DNA of 64,000 bases from Puccinia triticina (taxonomy: Eukaryota > Basidiomycota > Pucciniomycetes > Pucciniales > Pucciniaceae), in NCBI RefSeq assembly GCF_026914185.1, contig NC_070569.1, forward strand, positions 4,092,001-4,156,000. The letters run 5' to 3'. A program made the position numbers and the translations under genes. How positions within the stretch are numbered: the first letter of the stretch is position 1; every line of letters starts with the position of its first letter. The notes beneath the pieces are model-generated. The model was not told where the DNA came from, searched no databases, and worked only from the letters and a program-made list of their open reading frames with translations. This document shows positions 44,289 through 55,108 of the stretch, in pieces.

Positions 44289-45320
44289 GTCTTTTCGTGA
44301 CTTGAAGGGGCGCAATGTTCCATTTGGTGGTGTCAAGGTCATCTTTGGTGGTGATTTTTGACAAACTCTACCCATTGTTAAGTTGGGGGACATGTTCTCA
44401 CAATATAAATTATGCATGTTAAATTCTTCATTGTGAAACAAAGTCCGGAAATATCACTTACGTTGCAATGCTCAATTATTGGGCCCTTGGCCTGGGTCAG
44501 TCCCAAATGGAGCTGTCCAATTCAACAAATGGCAGCTCAACGTTGGCGAAGGTACAATTCAGAGGGAACTGGTAGATCAAATCCCGTTGCGTTTTTGGTC
44601 TCTGTTCAGGAACAGTTCAATCAAAGCCCTGTTTTCCAACATAATCAACTTTGTATATGGTGATTTGGCCACAGCTGGACAGGACTTTTCAGAAGATTTT
44701 CTGACAGGGTATTACAAATCACAAGCAATAATTGCACCTTTAAATAAATATGTGAAATATTACCATTGAAACTCCACACCTCAGCCGTGATCAATCAGAT
44801 AACTGATTCTTCTGAAAAAGCTCTGCCTGAAGAAATTCTGAACAAGATTGACGCACCCAATTTTCCTGAATACAAGCTGGAATTGAAAGTTGGGCAGCCT
44901 TTAGTATTACTGCAAAACCTATGTTTAGAGGTTGGGCTAGCCAATGAAACAAAGCTTCTCCTCCTTGAGATTGAACGTACTGTTTTGTGTGTCAAAGTTT
45001 TGACAGGTACTGCAGCAGGAAAAATTAAAGCTTTGCCTTGAATAACTCTTAAATACAAACTGGATATGGAGTTTGCCTGTACCTTTACTCAATTCCAGTT
45101 TCCGGTTGCCAGCGCTTTTGCAATGACTATCAATAAATTTCAAGGCCAGTTGTTGGATCATGTTGGGTTTCTTTGCCAAGGCCTGTTTTTGCTCATGGGC
45201 AATTATATGTCGCCATCTCCAGGGTTAGGGATTGCCTATGTTCCCAAGCAAGACACTGAAGTGACCACCAATGTTGTGAACAAAAGTTTGCTCTCATCAC
45301 ATCTGAACTCATGATTTTCA
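44200..45320 (+). pseudogene. Decayed Helitron helicase (Pif1-like C-terminal part)
   Basis: Pieces in several frames match Pif1/Helitron helicase motifs in order: LTVWDKISLQN and PFGGVKVIFGGDF near 44230-44360; IIAPLNKYVKYYH near 44735-44768; LKVGQPLVLLQNL near 44884-44920; and FQFPVASAFAMTINKFQGQ near 45090-45150, with GLGIAYVPKQ to the end. Stops and frameshifts separate them (stop at about 44361, TGA near 45039). The N-terminal Rep endonuclease was not found. Confidence 0.75.
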
Positions 45321-45449
45321 ACTGTGCCCATAACCTGTCATTATGTTTTAATTCTCAATATTTGTGTTTCTATAATGATATGTTCAATGTGCCTGCGATG
45401 GATTTGTTATATATATTTTTTTTCTGAAGTAACAATCATCGGCATGTTC

Positions 45450-45474
45450 CGCGGCGCAGCCGCGATTTCCCTAG
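45450..45474 (+). mobile_element. Helitron 3' terminus
   Basis: A perfect 6-bp hairpin, CGCGGC-GCA-GCCGCG (45450-45464), is followed six bases later by CTAG (45471-45474) and then T. This is the standard Helitron end: a GC hairpin about ten bases before CTRR, inserted before a T. The 5' TC end was not located. Confidence 0.7.
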
Positions 45475-45604
45475 TAAATAAAGAAAACATAGACTTGCCA
45501 AACTTGGGAGGTCTGATACACTGAGGATACTTGTAATAATGTGTAGTTATCTTGAAGTTTGTGGTTTCAAGCCCTGGTGGTTTCCCTGGCAGATCTAGGA
45601 TTTG

Positions 45605-46005
45605 GGACAATTGAGCCCAAATTTCCCCAGAAAATCTGGAAACATCTGAGTTCCCAGATTGACAGGAACTTCCTGTCGCAATCTGGGAGCAATCTGAGAG
45701 CCTCCCAGAGTCTCAAAGCCTCAATTTCCCTGCAAAATTTGGCTCAGATCTGGGTCTGGAAGGGGTTCCCAGATTGATGGGAAGTCCTCCATTGACGGGG
45801 AGTCCTCCAAATCTGAACTTATTTTCACTTCTGGAGGATAATGGAGGACTTCCCGTCAATCTGCAGCCCCCTGCAGAACCAGATCTGCAGTCAGAAAACC
45901 TTAATTTTTGTGGGGAAATGCTGTCCCAGGGGCTGCAGATCTGGTTCTGCAGGGTCTGTAGATCTCGACGGGAAGTCCTCCAATTCTCTGAAGGCCAGAT
46001 TGGGG
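45605..46005. repeat. Palindrome-rich segment
   Basis: It is made of inverted words: CCCAGATTGACAGGAAC with GTTCCCAGATT; GGAAGTCCTCC with GGAGGACTTCC; and CAGATCTGGTTCTGCAG with CTGCAGAACCAGATCTG. In style it resembles the interiors of the hAT-type MITEs. I could not define terminal repeats or a target duplication. It ends just before duplicated unit 2. Confidence 0.5.
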
Positions 46006-46012
46006 GCCCATA

Positions 46013-46700
46013 CACGTCCAGAAAACACCGTCGAGTTGCTTGGATAGCCGAAGTTCTCACAATTTGGGGAAAAGGGATGACAGTCCAGGACAGTCCCTGG
46101 GAAGGTTCTACTGGAATTTGCAATTTGATGCTGACAAAAATGATACATACATCATCTGCTTCATCCAGCCTGAAGTCCACCCGCTCAACGAGCAAACCAA
46201 CTCCTCAGCTTGTCAAGATCCTGAATCCCCCAATAACATCTATCGAAATGCGGTCGATCCTGCCTCTGATGAGTGTCTTCCTCATTGGTACCATACACCT
46301 GTGTGCAGCTTCTTTTGTCCCTCTCGGCGACCACAAATCCCTGATGCACGAGAGAGGCACCTACCATCGTGAGTGAAATCCTTGATTTTCAATCTGCCTG
46401 ACCCTGGCTTTCGAGTTCCTCATTTGATCTTTCCTATCGAAACAGATTGTCTCCCACCGAATTGCTAGACCGCGAGGACGACCCGCTCATTGTCTGATAA
46501 AACAGCTCTGCATTCTCACCTTTGGAGGTCCACCGTTCAGACTTGATAACTAGCAAAAAAAACATTCTTCTCCAAGAGTCTTACACCCCGTTTTGTGCTG
46601 CTGTTCAATCGCTGCCGCTCTGCCAAATGTTTGTCGATAGCATCTCCAATCCATGGATCATCATAGATACGACGTATTGCATCCATTTCTGCTTCCCTTT
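46013..46700 (+). repeat. Duplicated unit, copy 2, carrying a secreted-peptide gene
   Basis: This segment matches 12674-13396 from ACACGTCCAGAAAACACC through the promoter, both exons, the intron and about 230 bp of 3' flank. Confidence 0.75.
46248..46468 (+). CDS. Small secreted peptide precursor, paralogue 2
   Basis: Exons 46248-46368 and 46446-46468 (GTGAGT donor, AACAG acceptor) encode 47 residues. The signal peptide (residues 1-21) is nearly identical to that of paralogue 1. The mature segment differs strongly and is five residues shorter. The C-terminus is HCLPPNC, against HCFPPQC in paralogue 1. The KR pair of paralogue 1 is ER here. Unspliced, the frame would end soon after exon 1 at GTGAGTGA. 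Confidence 0.65.
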
Positions 46701-46719
46701 GAATGATCAGCCTAGTCGA

Positions 46720-47355
46720 GATAGTGTTATATCATGGAACTGCCTTTCATCAGCAATTAGATGGCAGCAGAAATGATACAATCGATCTTATTATTGTGAT
46801 TAAAAGGATAGCACGATTGTTGCTTATCGGAAACGAAAATCCAGTGGAGGACTTCCTGGAGTCGTTAATCTACGAGGAAGGGCTGGACGTTACTGGCTTG
46901 TAAAGGTTGATTGAGTTCTTGCCAGCAAGCTATAGGCTGAAAGCATCTTTTCAAGTCAAGCCATTGTAGGCAACGGGAAGATGACTTCCCGCCGGCTGTG
47001 TAATACTATTTGGGAAGGACAGGCTGAGCCTTACCTGCTGGGGAGAGTAAGTTGAGATAGATGTTTCACCAGCAAATAAGACAGTCAAACCATGCCGTTC
47101 GAAGAGAAGTCCTCTAGCGATTTCCACCTGATGAGTTTGACAAGAAAAGCGCGAGCATACATCGACGACCTGGTAAATAACATGGTCAAGTGGCTCGCGA
47201 TCGAGGCAATGCAATGAAAAATGGTCTCATCAAATGCAATTTTCTGGTCGCGGAATTTTGCTTCGGCAGACTTGGACCTTGGTGGGCAAAAAGATCATCA
47301 AGTCCATTGGTGCCGAGCAAAAAATAATCCGCTCGGCAGTTTCTACTACGTACTT
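46720..47355. other. Stretch with unassigned minus-strand open frame
   Basis: A minus-strand frame at 46951-47214 reads fairly coherently (ARGLLFERHGLTVLFAGETS) and meets a good donor (CAG|GTAAGG), but I could not link it to other exons or to a family. Confidence 0.25.
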
Positions 47356-47451
47356 CGACAACTGCAGGATTTGAACCTGCGCGGGAAATCCCAATTGATA
47401 ACGAGTCAAGATGATTCGAGTCAATCGCCTTAACCACTCGGCCAAATTGTC
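47356..47451 (-). tRNA. tRNA-Ser (anticodon CGA) with a 15-nt intron
   Basis: Minus strand: acceptor GACAATT pairs with AGTTGTC (one G-T), with discriminator G. The D arm reads TGGCCGAGTGGTTAAGGC, and the anticodon arm ATTGA-CTCGAA...A-TCAAT has anticodon CGA at 47418-47416. A variable arm (TGGGATTTCCCG) marks a class II tRNA, and the T arm is GCAGG-TTCAAAT-CCTGC. A 15-nt intron sits directly after A37, the usual eukaryotic position. It reads UCG codons. Confidence 0.93.
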
Positions 47452-47677
47452 TGTTGTGACACTGAGGCAAATTTTTAAGTTGTAATTCCAATCTTGAAAT
47501 TTGTCAAATTAAGAATGCGCGTTGTGCAAATTTCTCTCGGGATGCAAGAGGATGGAGTGCATGGTTCATGGGACGGTACCCAAAGTAGTGATGGGATTTC
47601 TTGAGTTATGCTACAGAAATGGAAGTTGCAGGAGTCTATGAAGCGAGACAGATGAGGATGGCGATGGCGACAATACG

Positions 47678-48073
47678 TTAACCAACTTCCCCAGTACATA
47701 TTACAGTGTTCTTTTGAGCTCCTTCAACCGCTTCAAGCCAATCCGGGAGAGATGAAAAAGGAAAGCCCCCACGTCGGAGCTCTTGATAGATGGAACTGGC
47801 CACTTTGGATCCGATATCTGTTGTATTTCCTGCTGGAAAAGTCAAACGAAGAGCTTGTTTGAGCGGTGTTCTACCGGGGAAAGGGTCCACAAGTTTCATT
47901 CCGGCTGAGAGCTTCATCTTCGGTTTCCGGACAAAGGAAACTCTGAAGACACGACATGGCGCTAAAAGGTTGCCGGTGATGCTGTGACCGCAGATCAAAG
48001 TCGCCGAGTCAAGAGGAGACCTCGGGAGACCACTAAAGATCGCCAAAACAGGACCCACCTCCATCATCATCAA
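47678..48073 (-). CDS. Unassigned minus-strand open frame
   Basis: 131 codons with balanced, protein-like composition (SIYQELRRGGFPFSSLPDWLEAVEGAQ). It may be one exon of a gene whose other exons I could not join. No family recognised; it may be spurious. Confidence 0.25.
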   Translation of the reverse strand: MMMMEVGPVLAIFSGLPRSPLDSATLICGHSITGNLLAPCRVFRVSFVRKPKMKLSAGMKLVDPFPGRTPLKQALRLTFPAGNTTDIGSKVASSIYQELRRGGFPFSSLPDWLEAVEGAQKNTVICTGEVG

Positions 48074-48806
48074 ACAGATTCCTCTTTACCTTTCATCCAG
48101 TTACCTCTTCTCCGGCCAAGTCACCATCAGTACATAGCCCTGCCGTCAGTGCCAAGCTTTGGGAACCTGAAGGGTCACTTGACTCTCCAAGACCAAGGCA
48201 AAGAGAATCTGCGGAACGCGAAAATCACAAGCCTGGTCAAACAAACAAAAGCTTTTCAATAGCCAACCAAACATACCTACAGCGCCTCTGTCCCTCGAAA
48301 ACCACACAAGTTATATAATTCGATTTGACACCACCCAACACCCTTCCTCACCAACTCCCTTATCCGGCCCCTAGAGTCGAGATTAACTTCGCTCTTCGAG
48401 TCTCCTCTACCCCTGGCCCATCTCGACTTGCCTTTCCCTATCCCGAGTCCATTCCCCGTAATAATACATTTAAAATATTTGCTACCCTTCGTCCCCTTCC
48501 TCCCTTGCCTCTATAATCCCAAAGTAACTTATCTTAGTGTCGACTCTGTCCATCTCTTCATCCCGCATACATTCCTCGCTAGACTCGGAAGATCCAAGCT
48601 AAAAACCCGATCACTCCAACCCTTGACCGCTCACCACCTACACTCAAGGTGCTCTTGGTCATCGACTCAACTGGTCCCCTCCAACCCGAAGCTGGAATAA
48701 AGCACTTCCCATAACAGAAGCACCCAGAGCGAATTCCGTCAACAGAGCCCCAGACCCAGCGTATCGATCATCCACCAGTGCTCTCACATCTCTCACTGAC
48801 ATCATC
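48074..48806. other. Upstream region of the SUR7-like gene
   Basis: C-rich on the plus strand, with no recognised gene; likely promoter and 5' leader. Confidence 0.35.
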
Positions 48807-49878
48807 ATGACCAACCCGATTGCATCTGCCGGTAGCAGTCTAGCCTTCGCAGCTGCCATCATATTCATCTTCGTCGGAATCGCAAACTTCACACTCGACC
48901 AGGTAAGTTCTCGACCCTCTCCCCTCTCCCACCCCACAAACCTCACGAGGAGTCGGCTTCGGCCCTCCGTGACGATCGTCTCCACGCGAGTGCGTGTTGA
49001 CCCAATCGGTACTTCCTCCCCTCACTCTTAGGTCGTCCCCCGCCACATCAGATTCGTCGAGCTCACAACCGAAGGCCTAGGCGCAGTCCTCTCGAACTCC
49101 GGCGCACAAGCCCGTGCCGTTTATGGAGACCCAAATGCGCCCGACAACACGCGCAGAGTTGGGGATGGTTTGCGACTGTTCTACACTTGGGGCCTATGGA
49201 GTATGTCCAGAAGATAGTTTTCTTTCGAATCCATGTTTTGGATTGTAGGTTTTGGGGGCTGACTGGCCCGCTTGGTTTCCTTTCCAGATCGGTGCGCCGG
49301 TTATACTGGCCGCTCGGACCCACAGTACTGCACGGAGAGCCGATGGGCTTACAAGTTCGAGCCGACGGCGGCGCTGTTGGAAGACGTGCCGAACGGCCTG
49401 AGGGCCCGTGCGACGAGTCTACTCAGTGATCAGTACAACACTGACCGCTACTTCGGGGTCTGGAGCCGGATCGGCTTCTACTTCATCTTCATCGGCGCCT
49501 GTCTCGTCGGACTCATCCTGCTCTTCTCGCTCATCCACGCCCGCGGCCCCGGCAGACTAGGCTCTCTTAACCTCTCCATCGTCAGCCTCCTCGCCTTCAT
49601 CAGTAACCTCATCGGCACCGTCATCTGGACCGCCATCGCTGGCATCCTTAAACACCAGCTCAACCGTGATACTCTCGGCATGAGCGCCTCTTACGGCAAT
49701 GCGATCTGGCTACTTTGGGCTATCGATGGTCTCTTGCTCTTTGCCAGCTTCGGCTATCTAGGCGTCAGTCTCTCTGATTATCGTCTCATTTTCTCTTGAT
49801 CGTAACTAACTCAAGCCTTTCTCTTTTTATTACAACTGCTAGGGCTGCATCAGAGGCAGGAAATCACAAGTCGTCTAA
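48807..49878 (+). CDS. SUR7/PalI-family four-span membrane protein
   Basis: Exons 48807-48902, 49032-49200, 49288-49763 and 49843-49878 encode 258 residues. All joins keep frame; the last donor GTCAGT is weak but the acceptor and frame agree. Four hydrophobic spans are seen: near residues 9-28; about 148-170 (IGFYFIFIGACLVGLILLF); about 183-210; and about 222-246. A large loop between spans 1 and 2 contains LFYTWGLW followed by two cysteines (NRCAGYTGRSDPQYC), the arrangement of claudin-like SUR7/PalI proteins. These act at the fungal plasma membrane in cortical domains, endocytosis or pH sensing; which role applies here cannot be read from sequence. A short basic tail (RGRKSQVV) faces the cytosol. 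Confidence 0.75.
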
Positions 49879-51980
49879 GCGTCCTGATTCGCTCCCCTGT
49901 TTCCTGCTCTGAAACCCAATCAAAACAAACACGCGAAAAAAGGAATCCAAGGACTATTTCTCCATTTCCGACACCATTCCTCTGAAATTCATTACCGCCG
50001 ACACCATCCTATTAATCATCTTCATCAAAATCAAGAGGGACTGCAAAGAAAATGTCTCTCTTCTTTTGTTTTTATTTTGTCCATGCATTCGACCACCCAC
50101 CCCACCAAAAAGGTCTTATTCAATTTTTGCTCTCCTCCACTGTTTTGCCAAATATATCGTCATTCTAAATCATCGGACTCGAAACACGTGGGAATGGAAA
50201 TCAAGTTTAATTAGCATGTCTCCAAACATCCTTAGTTGTATCATCTGTGGTTTTCCTCCATTGTTCTTTCTCGCTTTGTTTTATTACATATTTGCTTATC
50301 CACTCCCGATGAAGATACATTATATCTGCCCGTTTTTTATTTGACCGCTATACTCTCGGAATAAATAGCTTCGGTCAGGAGTGCCCAATCTGCATTTTCT
50401 ATGTTTAAATTTTTATTCATTTCTGATCAATAAATATGTATGCCAAACATGGCTTTCAGTCAAAGGAGGTTGGGGTGATCGAATCAGTCATGAGTTAGTG
50501 ATTATCTTCGCCTGGAGTGGAAACAGCCCTGCCATGGATTGAAACTCCTTGTAGTCACATCAGTTGTGAAGTTTGAGCGGCCTTGATATTGATAAACTTC
50601 TTTGCCTCATGATCCAGACTCAGTTTCCACAAAGCTCTTGCAAGATAAAATCAATGATCTACTCATTATTGGACTTGGCCGCTTTTGTGGAAGCTATGCA
50701 TGACAGCAATTACTCCTTCCTTTTTTGTAGACAAATATTATCTTTCTTTGGACAGATGATTTCGCAACAGAGAGCCCACCTGAGCTACTGGACTACTAGC
50801 TTTTTTTGAGTGTTGCCCTTCTTGTCTACCATGAATAAAAACAAACCATACAAGAGTGTCTGTAAACTTTATCTATGTAGTCTTCTCGTTATACAAGTTT
50901 TTATAGAAGTGAAGCAGCAAAGTTTAAATTATTCACTGTCCTGTTCATTAACAAACTATTCAATATTTTTAGCTACAGAGCAAGAAATTCAAGTAAAAAT
51001 TAAGAATTCATATTGGACCAAGGTTGTTAAAAAGTTTACATCAAACAGATATTCACATGTTTGCACAAGTATGATTATTTGAAGGAAGCAAGTCATTTTT
51101 TCTAAGGACAAGCAAGGAAAGTAATTAACGGTTTTCTTGAGTTGGAGAATCAAAGCATTGAAGGATTTCGGTGTGGACAACTGTATACAAACAGTCCAGC
51201 TATGTATCAAAAAGTATGCATGCCCCACTACAGAAATTGACCACTCAGACGGCCTGGTCTGACATAGCTCTTAGACAAGCAGTGTATGTAAGTTCTGCAC
51301 TCTTGTGGGTCCTGGTTGCAGAACTTGTTGGCCAAACTCTGCCCAACAACTGCTCAGACGGACTTGTACAAGCACTTCATATCTGCTGTACCCCTGGAAT
51401 CCGGATTTGGATTTTCTTTCTTGCTTCGTGGTGGGGCTTGAAGCTGTCCTTTTGGTTCAGCGGCCCTTTGTAGCATCCATCAATATCTGATCGGCTTTTT
51501 TTTTGACGAAACAAAATTAGAGAGAAAAAAACACGACTTCAGCTCAATGCATTGGATGAAATTGAAACTTTTGGAAAGCTCATCGGATGAATTTAGAAAA
51601 CAAGGAGATGAAGAATAAATTCTGACCATCTACTACTTTTTTTCGTGTCTGCTTTATCTTATCAAGTGTCTGTGCGAACTGTTTTGGATCTTTTTCATCT
51701 CGAAATGTGCGCTGGTCAATATCTTTCCTGTGTTTTGGAGAGTATCAGGCAAAAATCTTCAGGAAAACGTCCAGCTTGGATCAGAAATAACGGAGTGAAG
51801 ATTTTGAGATGTCTTACAGGTACGTGGCTTGATCTGCAGTGACTTTGGTTATTGTATCCTTGACTTGAGGGAAGCCTGCGCCAATTTTCTCTCTAGCTCC
51901 CGAAGCCCGATTTTGCTATTATGGATTCAGCCAATTCACACCACAACAAACCAACAAATAAAAAAAATCAATAAAAAGGC
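49879..51980. other. Gene-poor stretch
   Basis: AT-rich with scattered short frames. One plus-strand frame (51171-51473) has a hydrophobic stretch and several Trp residues but no partner exons or recognisable family. No RNA gene or transposon end seen. Confidence 0.4.
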
Positions 51981-51983
51981 CTT

Positions 51984-52465
51984 TCAAGAAATTTCCAAAC
52001 AATTCTTCCAACTGCTCACTACTCGAATAATCGTATCGATTCTGCGATTGATAATGCTTGTATCGAATTTCTGTTTTCCGGCAACCATTTCGTCGAGATC
52101 TTTGAATTGAAGGTCGATTTTTGTAGTTAGTTTGCCCAAAATAGTAGCAGTAAATACCGCCTTCCCTTTTAGGTCGCCCCCGGACTTGCTTCTTCCTTTT
52201 CTCTTGACAAGAAGTCCCCTGATGTGATGTGGGTGTTTGTCGGTCTCGCCCAATTGTCTGGAAAAGTGTTTTTTTTTTGTCTCATTCAGTATGAGAGTCC
52301 GAAACCAACAGAAGGGAGTCGATTGACTCACCGTCTTTCAACCTGTTTCTCTTCAAGAGTCACTGATGAATCACCATGGTAGGGGGCTGCACATACATAG
52401 CCCATTAGGGTGAGGAAAGCAAGAACTGCCAAGATGGCGTGTCGCGTCATAAACAATTTGAACAT
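51984..52465 (-). CDS. Secreted protein, candidate effector, two exons
   Basis: Minus-strand exons 52465-52332 and 52257-51984 (CG|GTGAGT donor, TTTTCCAG acceptor) encode 135 residues. The N-terminus (MFKLFMTRHAILAVLAFLTLMGYVCAA split over residues 1-27) is a clear signal peptide. The mature part begins APYHGDSS, includes a basic GLLVKRKGRSKS stretch with KRK (a possible protease site), and ends in a helical, charged C-terminus with a single Cys (SSWKNCLEIS). No family recognised. Size, signal peptide and lack of domains fit a rust secreted-effector candidate, which is inference. Confidence 0.7.
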
Positions 52466-53183
52466 GAAGTCGCACGGATAAAAAGATTTAAGTATTTATG
52501 TACAACGGAGGTGTATGATTTTTTTTTTCGTCAAGCGGATTAGAAACAGGGTGACGTTGGACTTTCTGATGTATCCCAGAATCGGAAAAGAACATCAGGG
52601 CGGTTGATAAGATAGGCGCTCCTCCACTGCAAATAAAAAACACAACATCAACCGAGTCAGAGTGGCAGGTCAACCGAGTCTTTCAGATTCGGCCACATAG
52701 CTACCCACGACACGATCGAGTGTATAGATTGTACGCTAAGATCATGGTCATTCAACCCCATCATGGGGAGTCCGACTCCGAGGGAGATTGGAATTCATGG
52801 TGATGAATGCCGATGGGCGCAGCGGCATAGCCACCGTAGAATAGCAATAAGTTTTCAAAAATAATAATGTGGAGCCGAAGATAGGGACCGAGTACGACTG
52901 CGTCACAATCGTCCAGCAACCCAGAAATCTGTCTTGGGAACCAAGGAGAGAATACTTCAACCCGTGCCGTATTGATGGTGAAGTTCAAGCCCTAGAAAGG
53001 GGTCGGTGGGGCGCGTCAGGCCCGGCGGGGGCCTCTTAGAGAACCCCTTTCGAATTTGAACGGAAGTGCCTGTCTCACCACTCAACAAGCATAACACGGA
53101 GCGAATTAGGACGGGCGGGCAGAGAAGAGACACCACCAATCGACAGCCGACCCAGAAAACTCCGACATCTCCAGGTCCACATC
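52466..53183. other. Region upstream of two divergent genes
   Basis: It separates the minus-strand secreted gene from the plus-strand complex I gene. A minus-strand frame at 52761-52997 follows a good acceptor (CTTTCTAG) and reads coherently (ARVEVFSPWFPRQISGLL), but no upstream exon or family was identified. Confidence 0.3.
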
Positions 53184-53780
53184 ATGGCTTCTCAGTACAT
53201 CCCTCGGGCCTTGAACAGGCTGAACCATCAAGCATCTCCTCTCAGCCGCCTCTCCGTCTCTCCGCGACTCCATCGAACCCCTCTCCTTCAGCAACATATC
53301 CAGGGATCATTGCCATCAGTGGTTAGGTTCAGCTCGGGCGAACCACATTACAGTTCAGCATCATTCCTCTATCAACACGCTCCTCTTCGATAGACGAAAG
53401 AAAGAAGGAGACCGGCTGAATTCAATACACTGTTTGCCACCCGTTTTCTCTTAGATCAACCCTCGGGCTGGCTGTTCGGCGAAAAGCCATTGAAACCAGG
53501 CCAGAAAAGAGTCCGAGAAGACTGGGAATTGATCTGGTATATCGGCTTTTGGGGCACCACTTTCGTCGGAATAATCATGCAGATCTACAAGCCTGATCGA
53601 TCGTTGAGTTTTCCACCCTCCATCTACCCCTCCATTCGGCTCGTATTACTTACCAAACTCTACTGTTTTTTTTTGTGTTTGACGCCAACTACGACGCCCA
53701 TTTCCTTCTATAGTATCACCACTTGGGCCAGACACGAAGCTGAACAAAAGATGGAAAAGCCGACTTATGAGAAATCTTGA
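53184..53780 (+). CDS. NDUFB11: Complex I ESSS subunit (NDUFB11 type)
   Basis: Exons 53184-53352, 53455-53602 and 53714-53780 encode 127 residues. Residues 1-45 are rich in Arg, Ser and Leu with few acids, a typical mitochondrial targeting sequence. The exon 1-2 join yields GEPHYNQPSGWLFGEKPLKPG, followed by a single membrane span (LIWYIGFWGTTFVGIIMQIY) and a short acidic/basic tail (TTWARHEAEQKMEKP). This pattern is diagnostic of the ESSS supernumerary subunit of NADH:ubiquinone oxidoreductase in the inner mitochondrial membrane, which supports assembly rather than catalysis. The first donor (GTTCAG) is non-consensus but is required by frame and family match. Confidence 0.88.
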
Positions 53781-54318
53781 TTGTTTTCTTTCCTTTCTTC
53801 TGTTTTCAGATTGACCAAGAAAAAGCATATTATAGTATATGTACTGTACCCTTCTTTCCTTGTGAAAATTCAAGACATACTGGAGTTTAAAACCGCGCCA
53901 CGTGTTCCAGTTCAGCCTTCTCCGCCAAAATCGGTCTCCCTAGATCACAGCTCTTGACATATTCACCACGCCTAGTAGGCATTCTGCTTGCCATCAAGGT
54001 TCCGTGTGTGCCATTTGAACAGATTGCTGTGACAACTTGAGGATTGTGCCTAGTCCAAAGACGGCTTGTGCTGCCAAATTATTTGCTGTTACATACAACA
54101 AAAGCCTTGTAAAAGCTGTTTTTTTTTTGCTTCCCTGTGTTGCATTGAGAGGGAGAATGATGCAAATCATCTTTCTGGGAATGGGTTGGAAGAAGCTCTG
54201 TCTCTGTGAAATTTTCTTGTCTTTCACATGCTGATCTTGGGTGCACTCAGGGTCTGCAACAAACAAGTTCTAAAGACTGTCATATCTAGACTTCAATGTT
54301 GTGATTTCAGAAGATAAA
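53781..54318. other. Intergenic stretch
   Basis: No gene recognised. Confidence 0.35.
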
Positions 54319-54989
54319 GGCTCCGTTTGGCTGTCCACAAAAATGTGGGAGCGTAATAAAAAACTTTGCAGATTATTTTCGGGGGGACAGGGGATATTAC
54401 GCTATCCCCTGTCCCTGTTTGGCAGCCCACCGAGCGTCATAAAGTTGAAGACAGGAGTTCACGCTCCATTATTCCCCCCGCCATTTGGAATATTTCACCC
54501 TGACCCCAAAACTTGCGGTCATAATCGCTCCCTTCGGCCTCGAATCCGTGCGACTCAATGGCACCCCGACGCAAGAGACCTCCATCCTCGAACCCTCCCC
54601 CCAATCGACCGAGGCTTCAATCCCGCCTCCGCTTCCTGACCCAAACGAATCGAGGCTACAATCACCATCAAGATGAACAGCTTGATGACTTTCTGCTGGT
54701 GTTCGTGTTGGAAGCGAGGCGAGAGGCAGCTGTTGTCGAGGGTTGCGGAGCCCGGTGGGGGCATCGTGGCATCGGATTTGAGGAGGAGAGAAGCGCAGGC
54801 CGGACTTGTTTTTGAGTGGCGCACCAAACAGACAGGACTGCTGTCGCTATATGACGGTGGCCGTCCCAAACGGCCCTCTATAATTGTGTAAGCCCAGTAA
54901 TAATACAAATAAGGTTTAATAAAGCTTATTCGGATTATTACGTTGCGGTTTATTACCACATATGACGCTGGGCCCTGCCAAACGGGGCC
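54319..54989. mobile_element. Harbinger-like MITE
   Basis: The ends GGCTCCGTTTGGC (54319) and GCCAAACGGGGCC (ending 54989) are inverted copies with one mismatch, flanked by AAA on both sides. GGCCCCGTTTGG-type ends and 3-bp duplications are typical of PIF/Harbinger MITEs, although AAA is not the usual TWA triplet. Internal inverted words (GGGGACAGGGGATA with TATCCCCTGTCCC; runs around AATAATA) add hairpins. No transposase. Confidence 0.6.
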
Positions 54990-55108
54990 AAAAAAAACCC
55001 CGCTATTTCATTATATGACCACAGCAACAATATACATAGTCCAAGGAAAAAAAAGTGTTGAGACTGCAAGTAAAAATAATAATTTGCTGGACTGTTGACA
55101 GGAAGTGA

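Noticed and set aside
47221..47491. Open frames across the tRNA-Ser locus
   Set aside because: They overlap a well-formed tRNA gene and show no protein features.
49063..49323. Minus-strand frame over the SUR7-like gene
   Set aside because: It is antisense to exon 2, intron and exon 3 of a well-supported plus-strand gene.
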